A stretch of 64,000 bases of DNA from Lacunisphaera limnophila (GCF_001746835.1 NZ_CP016094.1:1550001-1614000), one strand, 5' to 3'; positions 44,556-53,899 are shown, numbered from the stretch's first letter. The notes: a model not told the origin generated them from the letters alone. Numbers and translations are program-made.

Positions 44556-45539
44556 ATGTCTGACACCCTTCCAGTTTCCGCCAAAACCACCTGGTTGCGC
44601 CACGTGCTCACGGCTTTTGCGCCGCTGGTCGGGTTGATCGCGGTGTGCGGGCTGTTTGCCGCGCTGCGGTTCGACACCTTTGTCACGCCGGACAACTTTG
44701 CCATCATCCTCCAGCAGACGGCCGTGATCGGCATCGCCGCGCTGGGCATGACGCTGGTCATCATCGCGGGTGGCATCGATCTCTCGGTCGGCTCGATCAT
44801 CGCGCTGGGGACAGTGGTCATCGCATTGCTCCTGCAGGAAGGGTATTCCCCCCTCGTGGCGGCCCTGGGCGGCGTCGGGGCGTCTGCGGTCTGCGGGGCG
44901 TTGTCCGGCCTGCTGATCACGCGGCTGCGGTTGCTGCCATTTGTCGTTACCCTCGGCATGATGGGCGCCTTGCGGGGCGCGGCCAAAGGACTGGCGAACG
45001 AGCAACCCGTCTACCCCGACGAGACCTGGCTGAACGACCTGATGCAGCTGGGGAGCCGCGGCGGCCTGCCGTCGGGCGTTTGGCTGATGCTCGGGTTCGC
45101 CGTGCTGGTGGCGCTGCTGCTGCGGTATACGCGCTTTGGCCGCCATGTGTTTGCGGTCGGGTCGAATGAGCTGACCGCGCGCCTGTGCGGCGTGCCGGTC
45201 GAGCGGGTGAAACTCTTGGTTTATATCCTGGGCGGCGCCTTCGCCGGGCTGGGGGCGGTGCTGCAGTTTGCCTATCTCACGGGTGGCGATCCGACGACGG
45301 CGGTCGGTCTCGAGCTCAACATCATCGCGGCCGTGGTCATCGGCGGCGCCAGTCTGGCGGGCGGGCAGGGGACGATCATCGGGACCCTGGTCGGGGCGCT
45401 GATCATGAGCGTGGTGGCCAATGGCTGCACGAAGCTGGGCCTGTCCAACTGGGTGCAGGAGATCGTCACTGGCGGTATCATCATCGCGGCGGTCCTGCTG
45501 GATTACTTCCGGCGGCGGAACGCGGCGGCGAATGGTTGA
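44556..45539 (+). CDS. Sugar ABC transporter permease
   Basis: A 327-residue RbsC/AraH-type inner-membrane permease with about eight to ten hydrophobic helices. The family motif GMTLVIIAGGIDLSVGSIIALGTVV lies near residues 65-90. The coupling-loop region GRHVFAVGSNELTARLCGVPVERVKLLVYILGGAFAGLGAVL and the final GASLAGGQGTIIGTLVGALIMSVVANG are also diagnostic. It completes the importer with the two preceding genes. The best-supported substrate is L-fucose by linkage, though related transporters carry other pentoses or deoxyhexoses. Confidence 0.92.
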   Translation: MSDTLPVSAKTTWLRHVLTAFAPLVGLIAVCGLFAALRFDTFVTPDNFAIILQQTAVIGIAALGMTLVIIAGGIDLSVGSIIALGTVVIALLLQEGYSPLVAALGGVGASAVCGALSGLLITRLRLLPFVVTLGMMGALRGAAKGLANEQPVYPDETWLNDLMQLGSRGGLPSGVWLMLGFAVLVALLLRYTRFGRHVFAVGSNELTARLCGVPVERVKLLVYILGGAFAGLGAVLQFAYLTGGDPTTAVGLELNIIAAVVIGGASLAGGQGTIIGTLVGALIMSVVANGCTKLGLSNWVQEIVTGGIIIAAVLLDYFRRRNAAANG

Positions 45540-45554
45540 GCTTCCGCACTGATA

Positions 45555-45660
45555 CGAACTTTATGAACCACGGAGGCACAGAGGACACAGAGAAAGACGC
45601 TATTGGATTCAGCTTGGCTCTGTGTTTTCTGTGTCTCGGTGTTTCATCTTCAGCTGTTTT
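45555..45660. repeat. Inverted repeat of ACAGAG words
   Basis: Left arm ATGAACCACGGAGGCACAGAGGACACAGAG at 45563-45592 and right arm CTCTGTGTTTTCTGTGTCTCGGTGTTTCAT at 45617-45646 are inverted copies. It lies between the permease and serine hydrolase genes. Confidence 0.82.
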
Positions 45661-45678
45661 CCGATACCCCTTTACCCC

Positions 45679-46929
45679 ATGAAAATCCCCCGACTGCTTG
45701 CTCCTGCCTTTGTTTTCATCGCCTTGCTGGGCCTGGCCCGGGCGGCCGATCCGGCGGCGCACGGCTTCGACCCCGAGCGGCTGAAGCGGCTGGATGCCGT
45801 CATCCAAACCGAGATCGACGGACAGCGCCTGGCCGGGGCGGTCATGATCGTGAAGCGCGACGGGCAGGATGTCGTGCTCAAGGCCTACGGCGCCCACGAC
45901 GTGGAAAATGCCGTGCCGATGCGGACCGACTCGATCTTCCGCATCGCCTCGATGAGCAAGGCGGTGACAACCGTCGCGGCGCTGATGCTCTATGAGGAGG
46001 GCCGGTTCATGCTCAACGACCCGGTGGGCAAGTTCATCCCGGAGTTTGCGAAGTCCGTGGTGGCCGTGGCGCCGCCCGCAGGCTCGCCGGCGGACGTCAA
46101 ATACGTGACGGTCCCGGCCAAACGGGCGATCACGATCCGGGATCTCATGACGCACACTGCGGGGCTGAGCTACGGTGATTTTGCGGCGATCGAGGATTAC
46201 AAGAAGGCGAAGCTGCACGGCTGGTACCTGCTGGACCACGACGAGACGATCGGCGAGGCGATGAAGCGCCTGGCCACGCTGCCGTTGTCGGCCCAGCCCG
46301 GCGAGGCCTTCAATTACGGCTACGGCACGGACCTGCTCGGGCATCTCGTCGAGGTGGTGTCGGGCATGCCGTTGGACCGGTTCTTCGAGGAGAGGATCCT
46401 GAAACCGCTGCGGATGCCGGACACGGGCTTCTATCTCCCGCCGGAGAAGGCGGCCCGCCTGGCGGTCGTATATGGCCGGGAGGGCGACAAGCTGGTCCGG
46501 AAGGAGGACTCGGCGCGCACGGATTTCATCAACGGCCCGCGCAAGCTGTTCTCGGGTGGCGCCGGCCTGTATTCGACGGCGTCCGACTACGGGCGCTTCC
46601 TGCAGATGTTGCTCAACGGGGGCGAGCTGGACGGCGTGCGGCTGCTGAGCCCACGGACGGTGGCGCTGATGCACGTGAACCACACGGGCAATCTCTTCGG
46701 CTGGGACACGAAGGCCTTCGGCCTCGGTTTCTGGGTGAACGAGGATCCGGGCGCGCAGGGCGAGCTGGTGGGCGTGGGCGCCTATGGCTGGGGCAGCGCG
46801 TATTTCCCGCAGTATGTCGTCGATCCGCAGGAGAAGCTGGTGGGCCTGCTGATGTGCCAGCTCACCCCGACGGGCGGCAGCAATTTGAACCAGCGGTTCA
46901 AGGTGACGATCTATCAGGCGTTGAAGTGA
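45679..46929 (+). CDS. Exported serine hydrolase, class C beta-lactamase-like
   Basis: A 416-residue secreted protein with a signal peptide (MKIPRLLAPAFVFIALLGLARA) and a CCCCATG start at 45679. The SxxK motif is in IFRIASMSKAVTTVAALML, with nucleophile Ser and general base Lys. The Tyr motif is GEAFNYGYGTDLLGHLVE. A later GNLFGWDTKAFGLGFWV region takes the place of the KTG motif. This is the S12 family, which includes esterases, D-aminopeptidases and penicillin-binding proteins as well as beta-lactamases. With sugar genes upstream, an esterase is as likely as a lactamase. Confidence 0.85.
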   Translation: MKIPRLLAPAFVFIALLGLARAADPAAHGFDPERLKRLDAVIQTEIDGQRLAGAVMIVKRDGQDVVLKAYGAHDVENAVPMRTDSIFRIASMSKAVTTVAALMLYEEGRFMLNDPVGKFIPEFAKSVVAVAPPAGSPADVKYVTVPAKRAITIRDLMTHTAGLSYGDFAAIEDYKKAKLHGWYLLDHDETIGEAMKRLATLPLSAQPGEAFNYGYGTDLLGHLVEVVSGMPLDRFFEERILKPLRMPDTGFYLPPEKAARLAVVYGREGDKLVRKEDSARTDFINGPRKLFSGGAGLYSTASDYGRFLQMLLNGGELDGVRLLSPRTVALMHVNHTGNLFGWDTKAFGLGFWVNEDPGAQGELVGVGAYGWGSAYFPQYVVDPQEKLVGLLMCQLTPTGGSNLNQRFKVTIYQALK

Positions 46930-47050
46930 GGGGGTGCCCGGTCACTGGACAGGGCTTCACGAGTTCGGGAGCAAACCTGTCCGGAGGCCAGGTTCCACCT
47001 TTTGCGTGCCGGTTTGACTCGGCGGCGCTTCGGCGTGTTTATCACCGGAC

Positions 47051-47845
47051 ATGAATCCGGGCACGCTCTATGAGGAACTGCTCGCGCTCGAGCGCGGCGG
47101 CACGGGGTGCGTGCTGGTGATCCTCGTCGAGGCCCTGGGCAGCACGCCGCAGGACACGGGGGCCAAGATGCTCGTGACCGCTACCGGCCTGCATGCCGGC
47201 ACGGTGGGCGGGGGCAAGGTCGAGGCCAAGGCGCTCGCGCTCGCGCAGGAGATGCTGGCCGCGGGGGAAAGCGGACCGCGTTTCGTAACCTGGACCCTCC
47301 GGACCGATGTCGGCATGACCTGCGGCGGCTCGGTGAAATTCTACCTGGAGCCGCACCTCGCCGGCGGCGCGGGCGCGGCGTGGCCGATCTGGATCTTCGG
47401 TGCCGGGCACGTCGTGCAGGCGCTGGTGCCGGTGCTGGCGCCCCTGGCGTGTGCCCTCACGGTGGTGGATCCGCGGCGCGAGTGGCTCGACCGGCTGCCG
47501 CGGGCGCACAACCTGCGCCTCATCCAGACCGACGAGCCGAGGGAGCTGGTGCCGACGATGCCCGACCATGCTTTTCTGCTGTGCCTGACCAAGGGCCACG
47601 CCAGCGACCGACCGGTGTTGCAGCGCGCGCTGGCGGAGCGGACGTTTCCCTTCGTCGGCGTGATCGGCAGCGACGCCAAGGCGGAGGTCCTGCGCCGCGA
47701 GATGATCGCCGACGGCCTGCCGCCGGAGCGGGCGAAACAGTTTTATTGTCCAGTCGGATTGCCTTTCGGGAGCAACGACCCGCGGGAGATTGCGATCAGC
47801 ATCGCGGGGCAGTTGCTCAAGGAGCGGGATAGATTGAAGTTGTAG
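47051..47845 (+). CDS. xdhC: XdhC-family molybdenum cofactor accessory protein
   Basis: A 264-residue protein that, in the family, binds and sulfurates molybdenum cofactor for insertion into xanthine dehydrogenase. The N-terminal XdhC/CoxI domain contains VILVEALGSTPQDTGAKMLV, AGTVGGGKVEAKAL and TCGGSVKFYLEP. The C-terminal Rossmann domain begins IWIFGAGHVVQALVPVL and ends RAKQFYCPVGLPFGSNDPREIAISIAGQLL. It is convergent with the xanthine dehydrogenase gene, whose product it would mature. The TAG stop lies in a repeat unit (TTGTAGGG at 47840-47847). Confidence 0.9.
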   Translation: MNPGTLYEELLALERGGTGCVLVILVEALGSTPQDTGAKMLVTATGLHAGTVGGGKVEAKALALAQEMLAAGESGPRFVTWTLRTDVGMTCGGSVKFYLEPHLAGGAGAAWPIWIFGAGHVVQALVPVLAPLACALTVVDPRREWLDRLPRAHNLRLIQTDEPRELVPTMPDHAFLLCLTKGHASDRPVLQRALAERTFPFVGVIGSDAKAEVLRREMIADGLPPERAKQFYCPVGLPFGSNDPREIAISIAGQLLKERDRLKL

Positions 47846-47900
47846 GGTGGCATCACCGAATGCCGCCGTTCGAGGCGGGGTTCGGCGACCCCGCCCTACA
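47841..47900. repeat. Facing palindromes between convergent xdhC and xdh genes
   Basis: A diverged unit at 47841-47867 (TGTAG-GGTGGCAT-N6-ATGCCGCC) and a standard unit at 47874-47900 face each other. The TGTAG at each end provides the stop codon of each convergent gene. The pair could also act as a bidirectional hairpin between the two transcripts. Confidence 0.85.
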
Positions 47901-50900
47901 GTTGCTGTCGCGCCTGGATCGCGGCGTAGATGGCCTCGCCGGTGGCGGGGGAGGCAAGGGGGACCTCGCCGGTGCCACCGAAGGCGGACACGGCGTCGCG
48001 GATGGCCTCGCGGACGGCGATGGCGAGCATGAGCGGCGGTTCGCCGACGGCCTTGCTGCCGTGAATCGTGTTCGGTTGGGACGCCTTGGGCATCAGCGTG
48101 ACGTTGAACTCCATGGGCGCGTCGCTGATGTCGGGGATCTGGTAGGTGCTGGCGCTGTGCGTGAGGAGGCGGCCCTTGGTGTCCCACTTTAATTCCTCGC
48201 TCGTGAGCCAGCCCATGCCCTGCACGAAGCCGCCCTCGATCTGGCCGCGGTCGACGCCGGGGTTCAGGGAGTCGCCGACGTCGTGCACGATATCGACGCG
48301 GCGCACGCGTTGCATACCGGTGTAGCCATCGACCTCGACCTCGGCCACGGCCATGCCGCAGGCGAAGTAGTGGAAGGGGCGGCCGGTGGCGGTTTTCCAG
48401 TCCCAGTGGATACCGGGGGTTTTGTAGAAGCCGGTGGCGGAGAGGCTGACGCGCTCGGTGTAGGCCTTGGCACAGACCTGGGCGAAGGGGAGGGCCTGGC
48501 CTGAATGCTTCGCGCGGACGTCGCCTTGGAAGAATTCAATCTGGTCGGGCGAAGTGCCCAGCAGAGCCGCGGCCACGGGGGCCAGGCGCTCGCGAAGGGT
48601 GGTGCAGGCGGCGGCGACGGCCATGCCGTTGAGGTCGGCGCCGCTGGAGGCGGCGGTGGCGGAAGTGTTGGGCACCTTGTCGGTGCTGGTCGTCATCATC
48701 CGGATGGCCGACGCGGGCAGGCCGAGCTCGCGGGCGGCGATGCCGAGGATCTTGGTGTGGAGGCCCTGGCCCATCTCGGTGCCACCGTGGTTCACCTGAA
48801 CGGAACCGTCATGGTAGATATGAACGAGCGCGCCGGCCTGGTTGTAGTGGGTGAGGGTGAAACTGATGCCGAATTTCACCGGCGTGACCGCCAGGCCGCG
48901 CTTGATGCGGGGGTGGGCGGCGTTCCACGCGGCGATCGCGGCGCGGCGGGCCGGGAACCCGGCGTTCTCCCGGGCCTGGTGCCACAGCGACTGGAGGCGG
49001 TTGTCGCCGATATCCTCGTGGTAATGCGTGCGGTTGGTCTCGCCGGTGCCGTGGTAGAGATTGCGTTCACGCACGACCTCGGGCGCGAGGCCGGTGCGGC
49101 GGGCGACACGATCCATGATCTCCTCGATCACAAGCATGCCCTGCGGACCGCCGAAGCCGCGGAAGGCGGTGTGGGAAGTCACGTTGGTCTTGGCCACGCG
49201 GCTGCGGAAGGCCACGGCCGGGAGGTAGTAGGCGTTGTCGAGGTGGAAGAGGGCGCGGTCGGCGATGGGCAGGGAGAGATCGAGCGACCAGCCGCCGTCG
49301 GCGACCAGCGTCACGTCGGCGGCGAGCACGCGGCCGTCGACGTCGTGGCCGATCCGGAACTTGGCGTGGAAGGGATGACGCTTGCCGGTGAGCGTCATGT
49401 CGAGGTCACGGTCGAGCTGCCAGCGCACGGGCCGGCCGGTTTTGCGGGCGGCCAGCGCGACGATCGCGGCGATGGCGTTGCCCTGGGTTTCCTTGCCGCC
49501 GAAACCGCCGCCCATGCGCGGGGCCTGGACCACGATCTTGTGGCGGGGCAGGTGGAGGACCTCGGACACGATGGCCTGGATCTCGGACGGGTGCTGGGTG
49601 GAGGAGTTGATGAGCACGGCGCCGTCCTCGCCCGGCTCGGCCCACGCGGCCTGGGTTTCGAGGTAGAAGTGTTCTTGGCCGCCGAACTCGAACTCGCCCT
49701 CGAACGAGCGCGGGGCGGCGGTCAGCGCCGCGGCGCAGTCGCCGCGGGAGAGTGCGTGCCAGTCGGTGTGGAAGCTATCCGCCGCGACGGCGGCCTTGAG
49801 CCCAAGCACGGCGGGCAGCGGGGCGTAGTCCACCCGGACCAGCGCGGCGGCCGCGCGGCAGGCCTGCGGGGATTCACCGACGACGATGGCAACGGTCTGG
49901 CCGTGGAAGAGCACCTCGTCCTGGGCGAGGAGCGGTTCGTCGTGGCGGGCGGGCCCGGTGTTGTTTTCGCCGGGGATGTCCTCGGCGAGGAGGATGGCGA
50001 CGACGCCCGGGGCTTTCAGCGCGGCGGAGATGTCGCGGCGGAGAATTTTGGCGCGGGCGTGCGGAGCCATCACGGGCCAGACGTCCAGCATGGGGCGGCG
50101 CTGCGCGGTGTCGTCCACGTAGAGGGCGCGGCCGGTGACGTGGCCGGCGGCGCTTTCGTGGCGCAGGGCCTTGGTGGCCTCGTCGACCGGCCAGGCGCCC
50201 TGGTAGGCATAGTCGGGCGGCAGGTCGTGCACGAGGCTCTGTTCGCCGGAGACGAATTTTTGCCAGAGGGAGACGACCAGCCCGCGCCGGTAGGCGGCGC
50301 CGCTGCGGACGTCGTCGATCGGGGTGAACTCGCCGCGGAGGGCTTCGGCGGCGAGATCGGCGGATTCGGCGAAGGTTTTGCCGAGAAGGAGGGCTTCGGT
50401 TTTCAGGGCGCGACGCGGGCGTTCGGCGACGCCGCCGTACGCGAGGCGGGCGTGGCGGACGATGCCCTTTTTGTCGACATCCACGCAGAACGCGGCGGCC
50501 ACGATGCTGATGTCGAGTTCCGTGCGGTGCGACACCTTCACGAAGTCGGCGCGGCGCTGGCGGCCGCGGGCGGCGGCGTATTTGGGCAGGACGATCTCCT
50601 TGATGACCTCGCCCGGTTGCAGGAGGGTCTGGCGGTAGCCGGTGAAGAAGTCGGCGAGCGGCACGGTGCGGGTGCGCCGCGCGGTGGCGAGCACGAGGGA
50701 GGCGTCGAGGGCGAGGAGGACGGGGGCGCTGTCGCCGATGGGGGAGGCGGTGGCGATGTTGCCGCCGAGGGTGGCGCGGTTCCGGATCTGGCGGGCGGCG
50801 AAGAGGCGGAGCATCCGGGCGAGCGGCGGGTTGTGGGGGGCAACCTTCTCCTCGACGGCCGTGAGGGTCACGGCGCCACCGATGCGCCAGCCGGCCGGGG

Positions 50901-51672
50901 TGCGGCGAATGCGCGTGAGCTCGGCGACGGCCTCGGTGGAGATGAGGAGCGGAAAGGACTTAAATTTCTTGTTCAGCTCCACGCCGATCTCGGTGGCGCC
51001 GGCGACGAGGCGGGCGGCGGGGAATTTTTTCCGGAGGCGGAAGAGCTCGGCGAGGGTGGTGGGGCGGAAGAAGCGGTCGGCGCCGGCCGCATAGTCGAGG
51101 GCGGCGGGGGCGGGGACGGGCTTTTTGAGGCGGGCGGCAAAGGAGTCGGAGGTGGCACGCGTCTCCCGACCCGGGCCACGACTATCATATGCCTCGAGCG
51201 CGGCATCGCGGATGGAGCGGTAGCCGGTGCAGCGGCAGAGGTTGCCGCAGACCTGATCGTTGATCGCGGCGGGGCCGGTGCAGCCCTTGCGGTAGTAACC
51301 CTCGAAGAGCGAGACGACGAAGCCCGGCGTGCAATAGCCGCACTGGGAGCCGTAGTTGCCGACCATGGCTTGCTGGACCGGGTGAAGGTGGTCGCCGGTG
51401 GCGAGACCCTCGACGGTGACGACCTCGCGGCCGGCAAACATCGGGAGAAGGGCGATGCAGCTGTTGATCGCGCGGTAGGTGGGTTTCCCGTCCGCGTCGC
51501 GGTCCACCACGGCGACGGTGCAGGCGCCGCAGTCACCCTCGGCGCAGCCCTGCTTGCTGCCGGTGCGGCCGGTGGAGCGCAGCCAGTCGAGCAGGGTGGT
51601 GGTGGGGGACAGGCCCTCGATGCGCACGGGGGCGCCGTTGAGGGTGAAGGCGAAGGTGGAGGTGGTGGCCAA
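47896..51672 (-). CDS. xdh: Xanthine dehydrogenase, single-chain molybdenum iron-sulfur flavoprotein
   Basis: A 1258-residue enzyme that oxidises hypoxanthine and xanthine to urate. All three parts are in one chain. Residues 1-165 form the 2Fe-2S region (Cys43, 48, 51, 72 and Cys111, 114, 146, 148). Residues about 180-480 hold the FAD domain, and from about 500 the molybdopterin domain follows, with GGGFGGKETQGN, AFRGFGGPQG, NHGGTEMGQGLHTK and VGEPPLMLAIAVREA containing the catalytic Glu. This layout is the eukaryotic-like XDH; many bacteria split it into two or three subunits. It is the last gene of the minus-strand purine run. Confidence 0.94.
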   Translation of the reverse strand: MATTSTFAFTLNGAPVRIEGLSPTTTLLDWLRSTGRTGSKQGCAEGDCGACTVAVVDRDADGKPTYRAINSCIALLPMFAGREVVTVEGLATGDHLHPVQQAMVGNYGSQCGYCTPGFVVSLFEGYYRKGCTGPAAINDQVCGNLCRCTGYRSIRDAALEAYDSRGPGRETRATSDSFAARLKKPVPAPAALDYAAGADRFFRPTTLAELFRLRKKFPAARLVAGATEIGVELNKKFKSFPLLISTEAVAELTRIRRTPAGWRIGGAVTLTAVEEKVAPHNPPLARMLRLFAARQIRNRATLGGNIATASPIGDSAPVLLALDASLVLATARRTRTVPLADFFTGYRQTLLQPGEVIKEIVLPKYAAARGRQRRADFVKVSHRTELDISIVAAAFCVDVDKKGIVRHARLAYGGVAERPRRALKTEALLLGKTFAESADLAAEALRGEFTPIDDVRSGAAYRRGLVVSLWQKFVSGEQSLVHDLPPDYAYQGAWPVDEATKALRHESAAGHVTGRALYVDDTAQRRPMLDVWPVMAPHARAKILRRDISAALKAPGVVAILLAEDIPGENNTGPARHDEPLLAQDEVLFHGQTVAIVVGESPQACRAAAALVRVDYAPLPAVLGLKAAVAADSFHTDWHALSRGDCAAALTAAPRSFEGEFEFGGQEHFYLETQAAWAEPGEDGAVLINSSTQHPSEIQAIVSEVLHLPRHKIVVQAPRMGGGFGGKETQGNAIAAIVALAARKTGRPVRWQLDRDLDMTLTGKRHPFHAKFRIGHDVDGRVLAADVTLVADGGWSLDLSLPIADRALFHLDNAYYLPAVAFRSRVAKTNVTSHTAFRGFGGPQGMLVIEEIMDRVARRTGLAPEVVRERNLYHGTGETNRTHYHEDIGDNRLQSLWHQARENAGFPARRAAIAAWNAAHPRIKRGLAVTPVKFGISFTLTHYNQAGALVHIYHDGSVQVNHGGTEMGQGLHTKILGIAARELGLPASAIRMMTTSTDKVPNTSATAASSGADLNGMAVAAACTTLRERLAPVAAALLGTSPDQIEFFQGDVRAKHSGQALPFAQVCAKAYTERVSLSATGFYKTPGIHWDWKTATGRPFHYFACGMAVAEVEVDGYTGMQRVRRVDIVHDVGDSLNPGVDRGQIEGGFVQGMGWLTSEELKWDTKGRLLTHSASTYQIPDISDAPMEFNVTLMPKASQPNTIHGSKAVGEPPLMLAIAVREAIRDAVSAFGGTGEVPLASPATGEAIYAAIQARQQL

Positions 51673-51674
51673 GG

Positions 51675-51755
51675 GAGAGAGGGCGGGGTCTCCGAAACCC
51701 GCGGACTGGGACGCCAGGACCGAAGCAGGCGAGATTCGGAGATCCCGCCTTACAG
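51675..51755. repeat. Facing diverged palindromes between xdh and allE
   Basis: AGAGGGCGGGGTCTCCGAAACCCGCGG (51678-51704) and GGCGAGATTCGGAGATCCCGCCTTACA (51728-51754) face each other and are degenerate copies of the GC-rich palindrome family. The right unit overlaps the allE stop region. Confidence 0.75.
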
Positions 51756-52493
51756 GGCCGACCGGTTGACGTCCTTGTAATACAAGTAGCTAGCAGGAGT
51801 CTTGCCCATCGCGACAAACCATTGCGGGCAATAGGGGCCCATCCAGATCACGTCGCCCTTTTCGACCGGGTACCAGGAGTCCTCCAGGCGGTAAACGCCC
51901 TGGCCGCCGAGCATGAGGAGACCGTGTTCCATGACGTGGACCTCGACAAAGGGGAGATGGCCGCCGGGTTGGTAGGCGAAGACGTTGACGGCCATGTCGA
52001 AGGCCGGGAGGTCGGGCAGGAGGACCTGCAGATTGGCCGCGGGGTCGCCGAGGAAGGGCGTGCCCTTGACCGAGGCCACGTCGCCGATGATCGCGGCGGG
52101 GGTGGCGACGCCGGGGAGCGGGGCATATTTCTTCTGGAAGAGGGTGAGCTGGGTGCCGGCCTTGGGGGCGGTGAGGCTCCAGGACTGGCCGGCGGGGACG
52201 TAGAAGTAGCCGCCGGGGCCGACCTTCGCCTTGTCCTTGCCGACGGTGAGCGCGCCGCCGCCGCTCATGACGTAGCCGAAAGTCTGGAGGTCGCTGGCGG
52301 GCTGGGCGGCGCGGCCCTCGTGGGTGAACGTGACCTGCAGCTGGGCGAACTTGGCGCCCAGGGCCGGGTTGATCAGGATGACGGACGTCGCGCCGGTGAT
52401 GCCGGGGACGGCGCTGTTCACATGGTTGTGCGGCGTGAGGAGCGCATGCCGGGGGCCGATGTGCGCGCGGGTGTGGCCAAAGAGTTCGGGCAT
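51750..52493 (-). CDS. allE: (S)-ureidoglycine aminohydrolase
   Basis: A 247-residue bicupin enzyme converting (S)-ureidoglycine to (S)-ureidoglycolate and ammonia. Family blocks are LLTPHNHVNSAVPGITGATSVILINPALGAKF, DLQTFGYVMSGG and, in the C-terminal cupin, GGHLPFVEVHVMEHGLLMLGGQGVYRL (manganese ligands) followed by WYPVEKGDVIWMGPYCPQWFVAMG. Length is typical. It lies 2 bp after the allantoinase stop, so the two are surely in one operon, and it precedes xdh. Confidence 0.92.
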   Translation of the reverse strand: MPELFGHTRAHIGPRHALLTPHNHVNSAVPGITGATSVILINPALGAKFAQLQVTFTHEGRAAQPASDLQTFGYVMSGGGALTVGKDKAKVGPGGYFYVPAGQSWSLTAPKAGTQLTLFQKKYAPLPGVATPAAIIGDVASVKGTPFLGDPAANLQVLLPDLPAFDMAVNVFAYQPGGHLPFVEVHVMEHGLLMLGGQGVYRLEDSWYPVEKGDVIWMGPYCPQWFVAMGKTPASYLYYKDVNRSAL

Positions 52494-52495
52494 GG

Positions 52496-53893
52496 TCAGG
52501 TGGTGATTGGCCGCAGAAACTGACCCTTGGGGGCGCCGGATGCAACCCTGCCGTCGGCCCAGACGGGGCGGCCGCGCACGTAGGTGTCCGTGACGCGGAC
52601 GCGGGAGGGGCGGCCGAGGTACGGGCTGATTTTGTGGCGGGTCCAGAGATCGTCGGCGGTGATCTTGCGGGCGGCGCCGAGCTCGATGAGGCAGAAGTCG
52701 GCGTCCATGCCCTCGGCGAGCAGGCCCTTGCGGCTGTCCAAGCGGAAGCGGCGGGCGACGTTGCGGGCGAGGACGGCGGCGAGGAGCGGGAAGTCCCGGT
52801 CGGCGGTGGTGGCGCAGGCGTTGAGCAGGAGCTGGAACCCGTGTTGCACGCCGCCGATGCCGCCCCAGATCTCGAAGAAATTCGGCGAGGTCTTCAGGTC
52901 CGGTGGCGCGGGCGAGTGGTCGGAGCCGACGGTGTGGATCTGGCCGGCGCGGAGGTCGTCCCAGAGGGCGAGGCGGCGTTTCTCATCGCGGATGGGCGGG
53001 GCACACTTGGCGGGCGCGCCGAGCTTCGCGACGTCCTTGTCGTTGAGGAGGAGGTAGTGGGAGCAGGTCTCGGCGGTCACGTCCACGCGCTGGGCGCGGG
53101 CCTCGGTGATGAGGGCGACGCCCTCGGGGCTGCTGACGTGGACGATGTGGAGGGCGCAGCCGGTCTCGCCGGCGAACTCGGTGGCCTGGCGGATGGCGGC
53201 GAGCTCGACCTCGACCGGGCGGGAGGCGAGCCAGGCCTTGGCGTCAGTTTTCTTTTTGGCGCGCTGGGCGGCGGTGAACTGGGTCGCGAGGGCGTCGTCC
53301 TCGGCGTGGACGGCCACGAGGAGGCCGAGTTTGGCGGCGCGTTTCATGCCCTCATAAAGGGATTTGGCGTCGACGCGGGGGAAGCTGGCGATGCCGCTGT
53401 CGGACATGAAGGCCTTGAGGCCGATGGCGCCGGCGTCGCGGAGGCCGGCGAGCTTGTCGAGGTTGCCGGGCACGAGGCCGCCCCAGAGGGCGAAGTCGGT
53501 GCAGGCGAGCTGCTCGGCGAGGGCGCGCTTGGTGCGCAGGCCGGCGGCGTCGAGCACGGGCGGCTCGGAGTTGAGCGGCATGTCGAAGAAGCAGGTGCCG
53601 CCGCCGGCGGCGAGGGCGAGCGAGCCGTGGGCGAGGCCCTCCCACTCGGCGCGGCCGGGCTCGTTGAAGTGGACGTGGGCGTCGACGATGCCCGGGAAGA
53701 CGTAGCGGCCGGCGGCGTCGAGCTCGGCGTGGGTGGGGTCGGTGATGGACTCGGCCACGCGCACGATCCGGCCCTCGAGGAGGCCGAGTTCCACGGCATG
53801 GATGCCGTCGGGTGTAACGACCCGTCCGCCGCGCACGATCAGGTCGAGCGTCTCGGGCTCGACGGGGGTGAGGGTCTCGCGTTTACGGGGCAT
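52496..53893 (-). CDS. allB: Allantoinase
   Basis: A 465-residue cyclic amidohydrolase opening allantoin to allantoate. Metal-binding DAHVHFNEPGR lies near residues 68-78. The carboxylated Lys is in IGLKAFMSDSG. Further ligands are in VAVHAEDDAL, LHIVHVSSPEG and VGSDHSPAP. The C-terminal domain ends ITADDLWTRHKISPYLGR...YVRGRPVW. The allantoinase assignment rests on context (allE and allC adjacent) plus the GLKAFMSDSG pattern, since dihydropyrimidinase-like relatives are similar. Its CCCCATG start is at 53893. Confidence 0.9.
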   Translation of the reverse strand: MPRKRETLTPVEPETLDLIVRGGRVVTPDGIHAVELGLLEGRIVRVAESITDPTHAELDAAGRYVFPGIVDAHVHFNEPGRAEWEGLAHGSLALAAGGGTCFFDMPLNSEPPVLDAAGLRTKRALAEQLACTDFALWGGLVPGNLDKLAGLRDAGAIGLKAFMSDSGIASFPRVDAKSLYEGMKRAAKLGLLVAVHAEDDALATQFTAAQRAKKKTDAKAWLASRPVEVELAAIRQATEFAGETGCALHIVHVSSPEGVALITEARAQRVDVTAETCSHYLLLNDKDVAKLGAPAKCAPPIRDEKRRLALWDDLRAGQIHTVGSDHSPAPPDLKTSPNFFEIWGGIGGVQHGFQLLLNACATTADRDFPLLAAVLARNVARRFRLDSRKGLLAEGMDADFCLIELGAARKITADDLWTRHKISPYLGRPSRVRVTDTYVRGRPVWADGRVASGAPKGQFLRPITT

Positions 53894-53899
53894 GGGGTT

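Noticed and set aside
45679-46929. Annotation as an antibiotic-resistance beta-lactamase
   Set aside because: The SxxK and Tyr motifs are shared by esterases and peptidases, and the KTG motif is not typical, so resistance cannot be claimed.
48505-51780. A 1091-codon open frame on the plus strand, opposite xanthine dehydrogenase
   Set aside because: It is the antisense of a strongly conserved gene, with Gly/Ala/Val/Asp-rich composition typical of GC-rich shadows and no domain signal.
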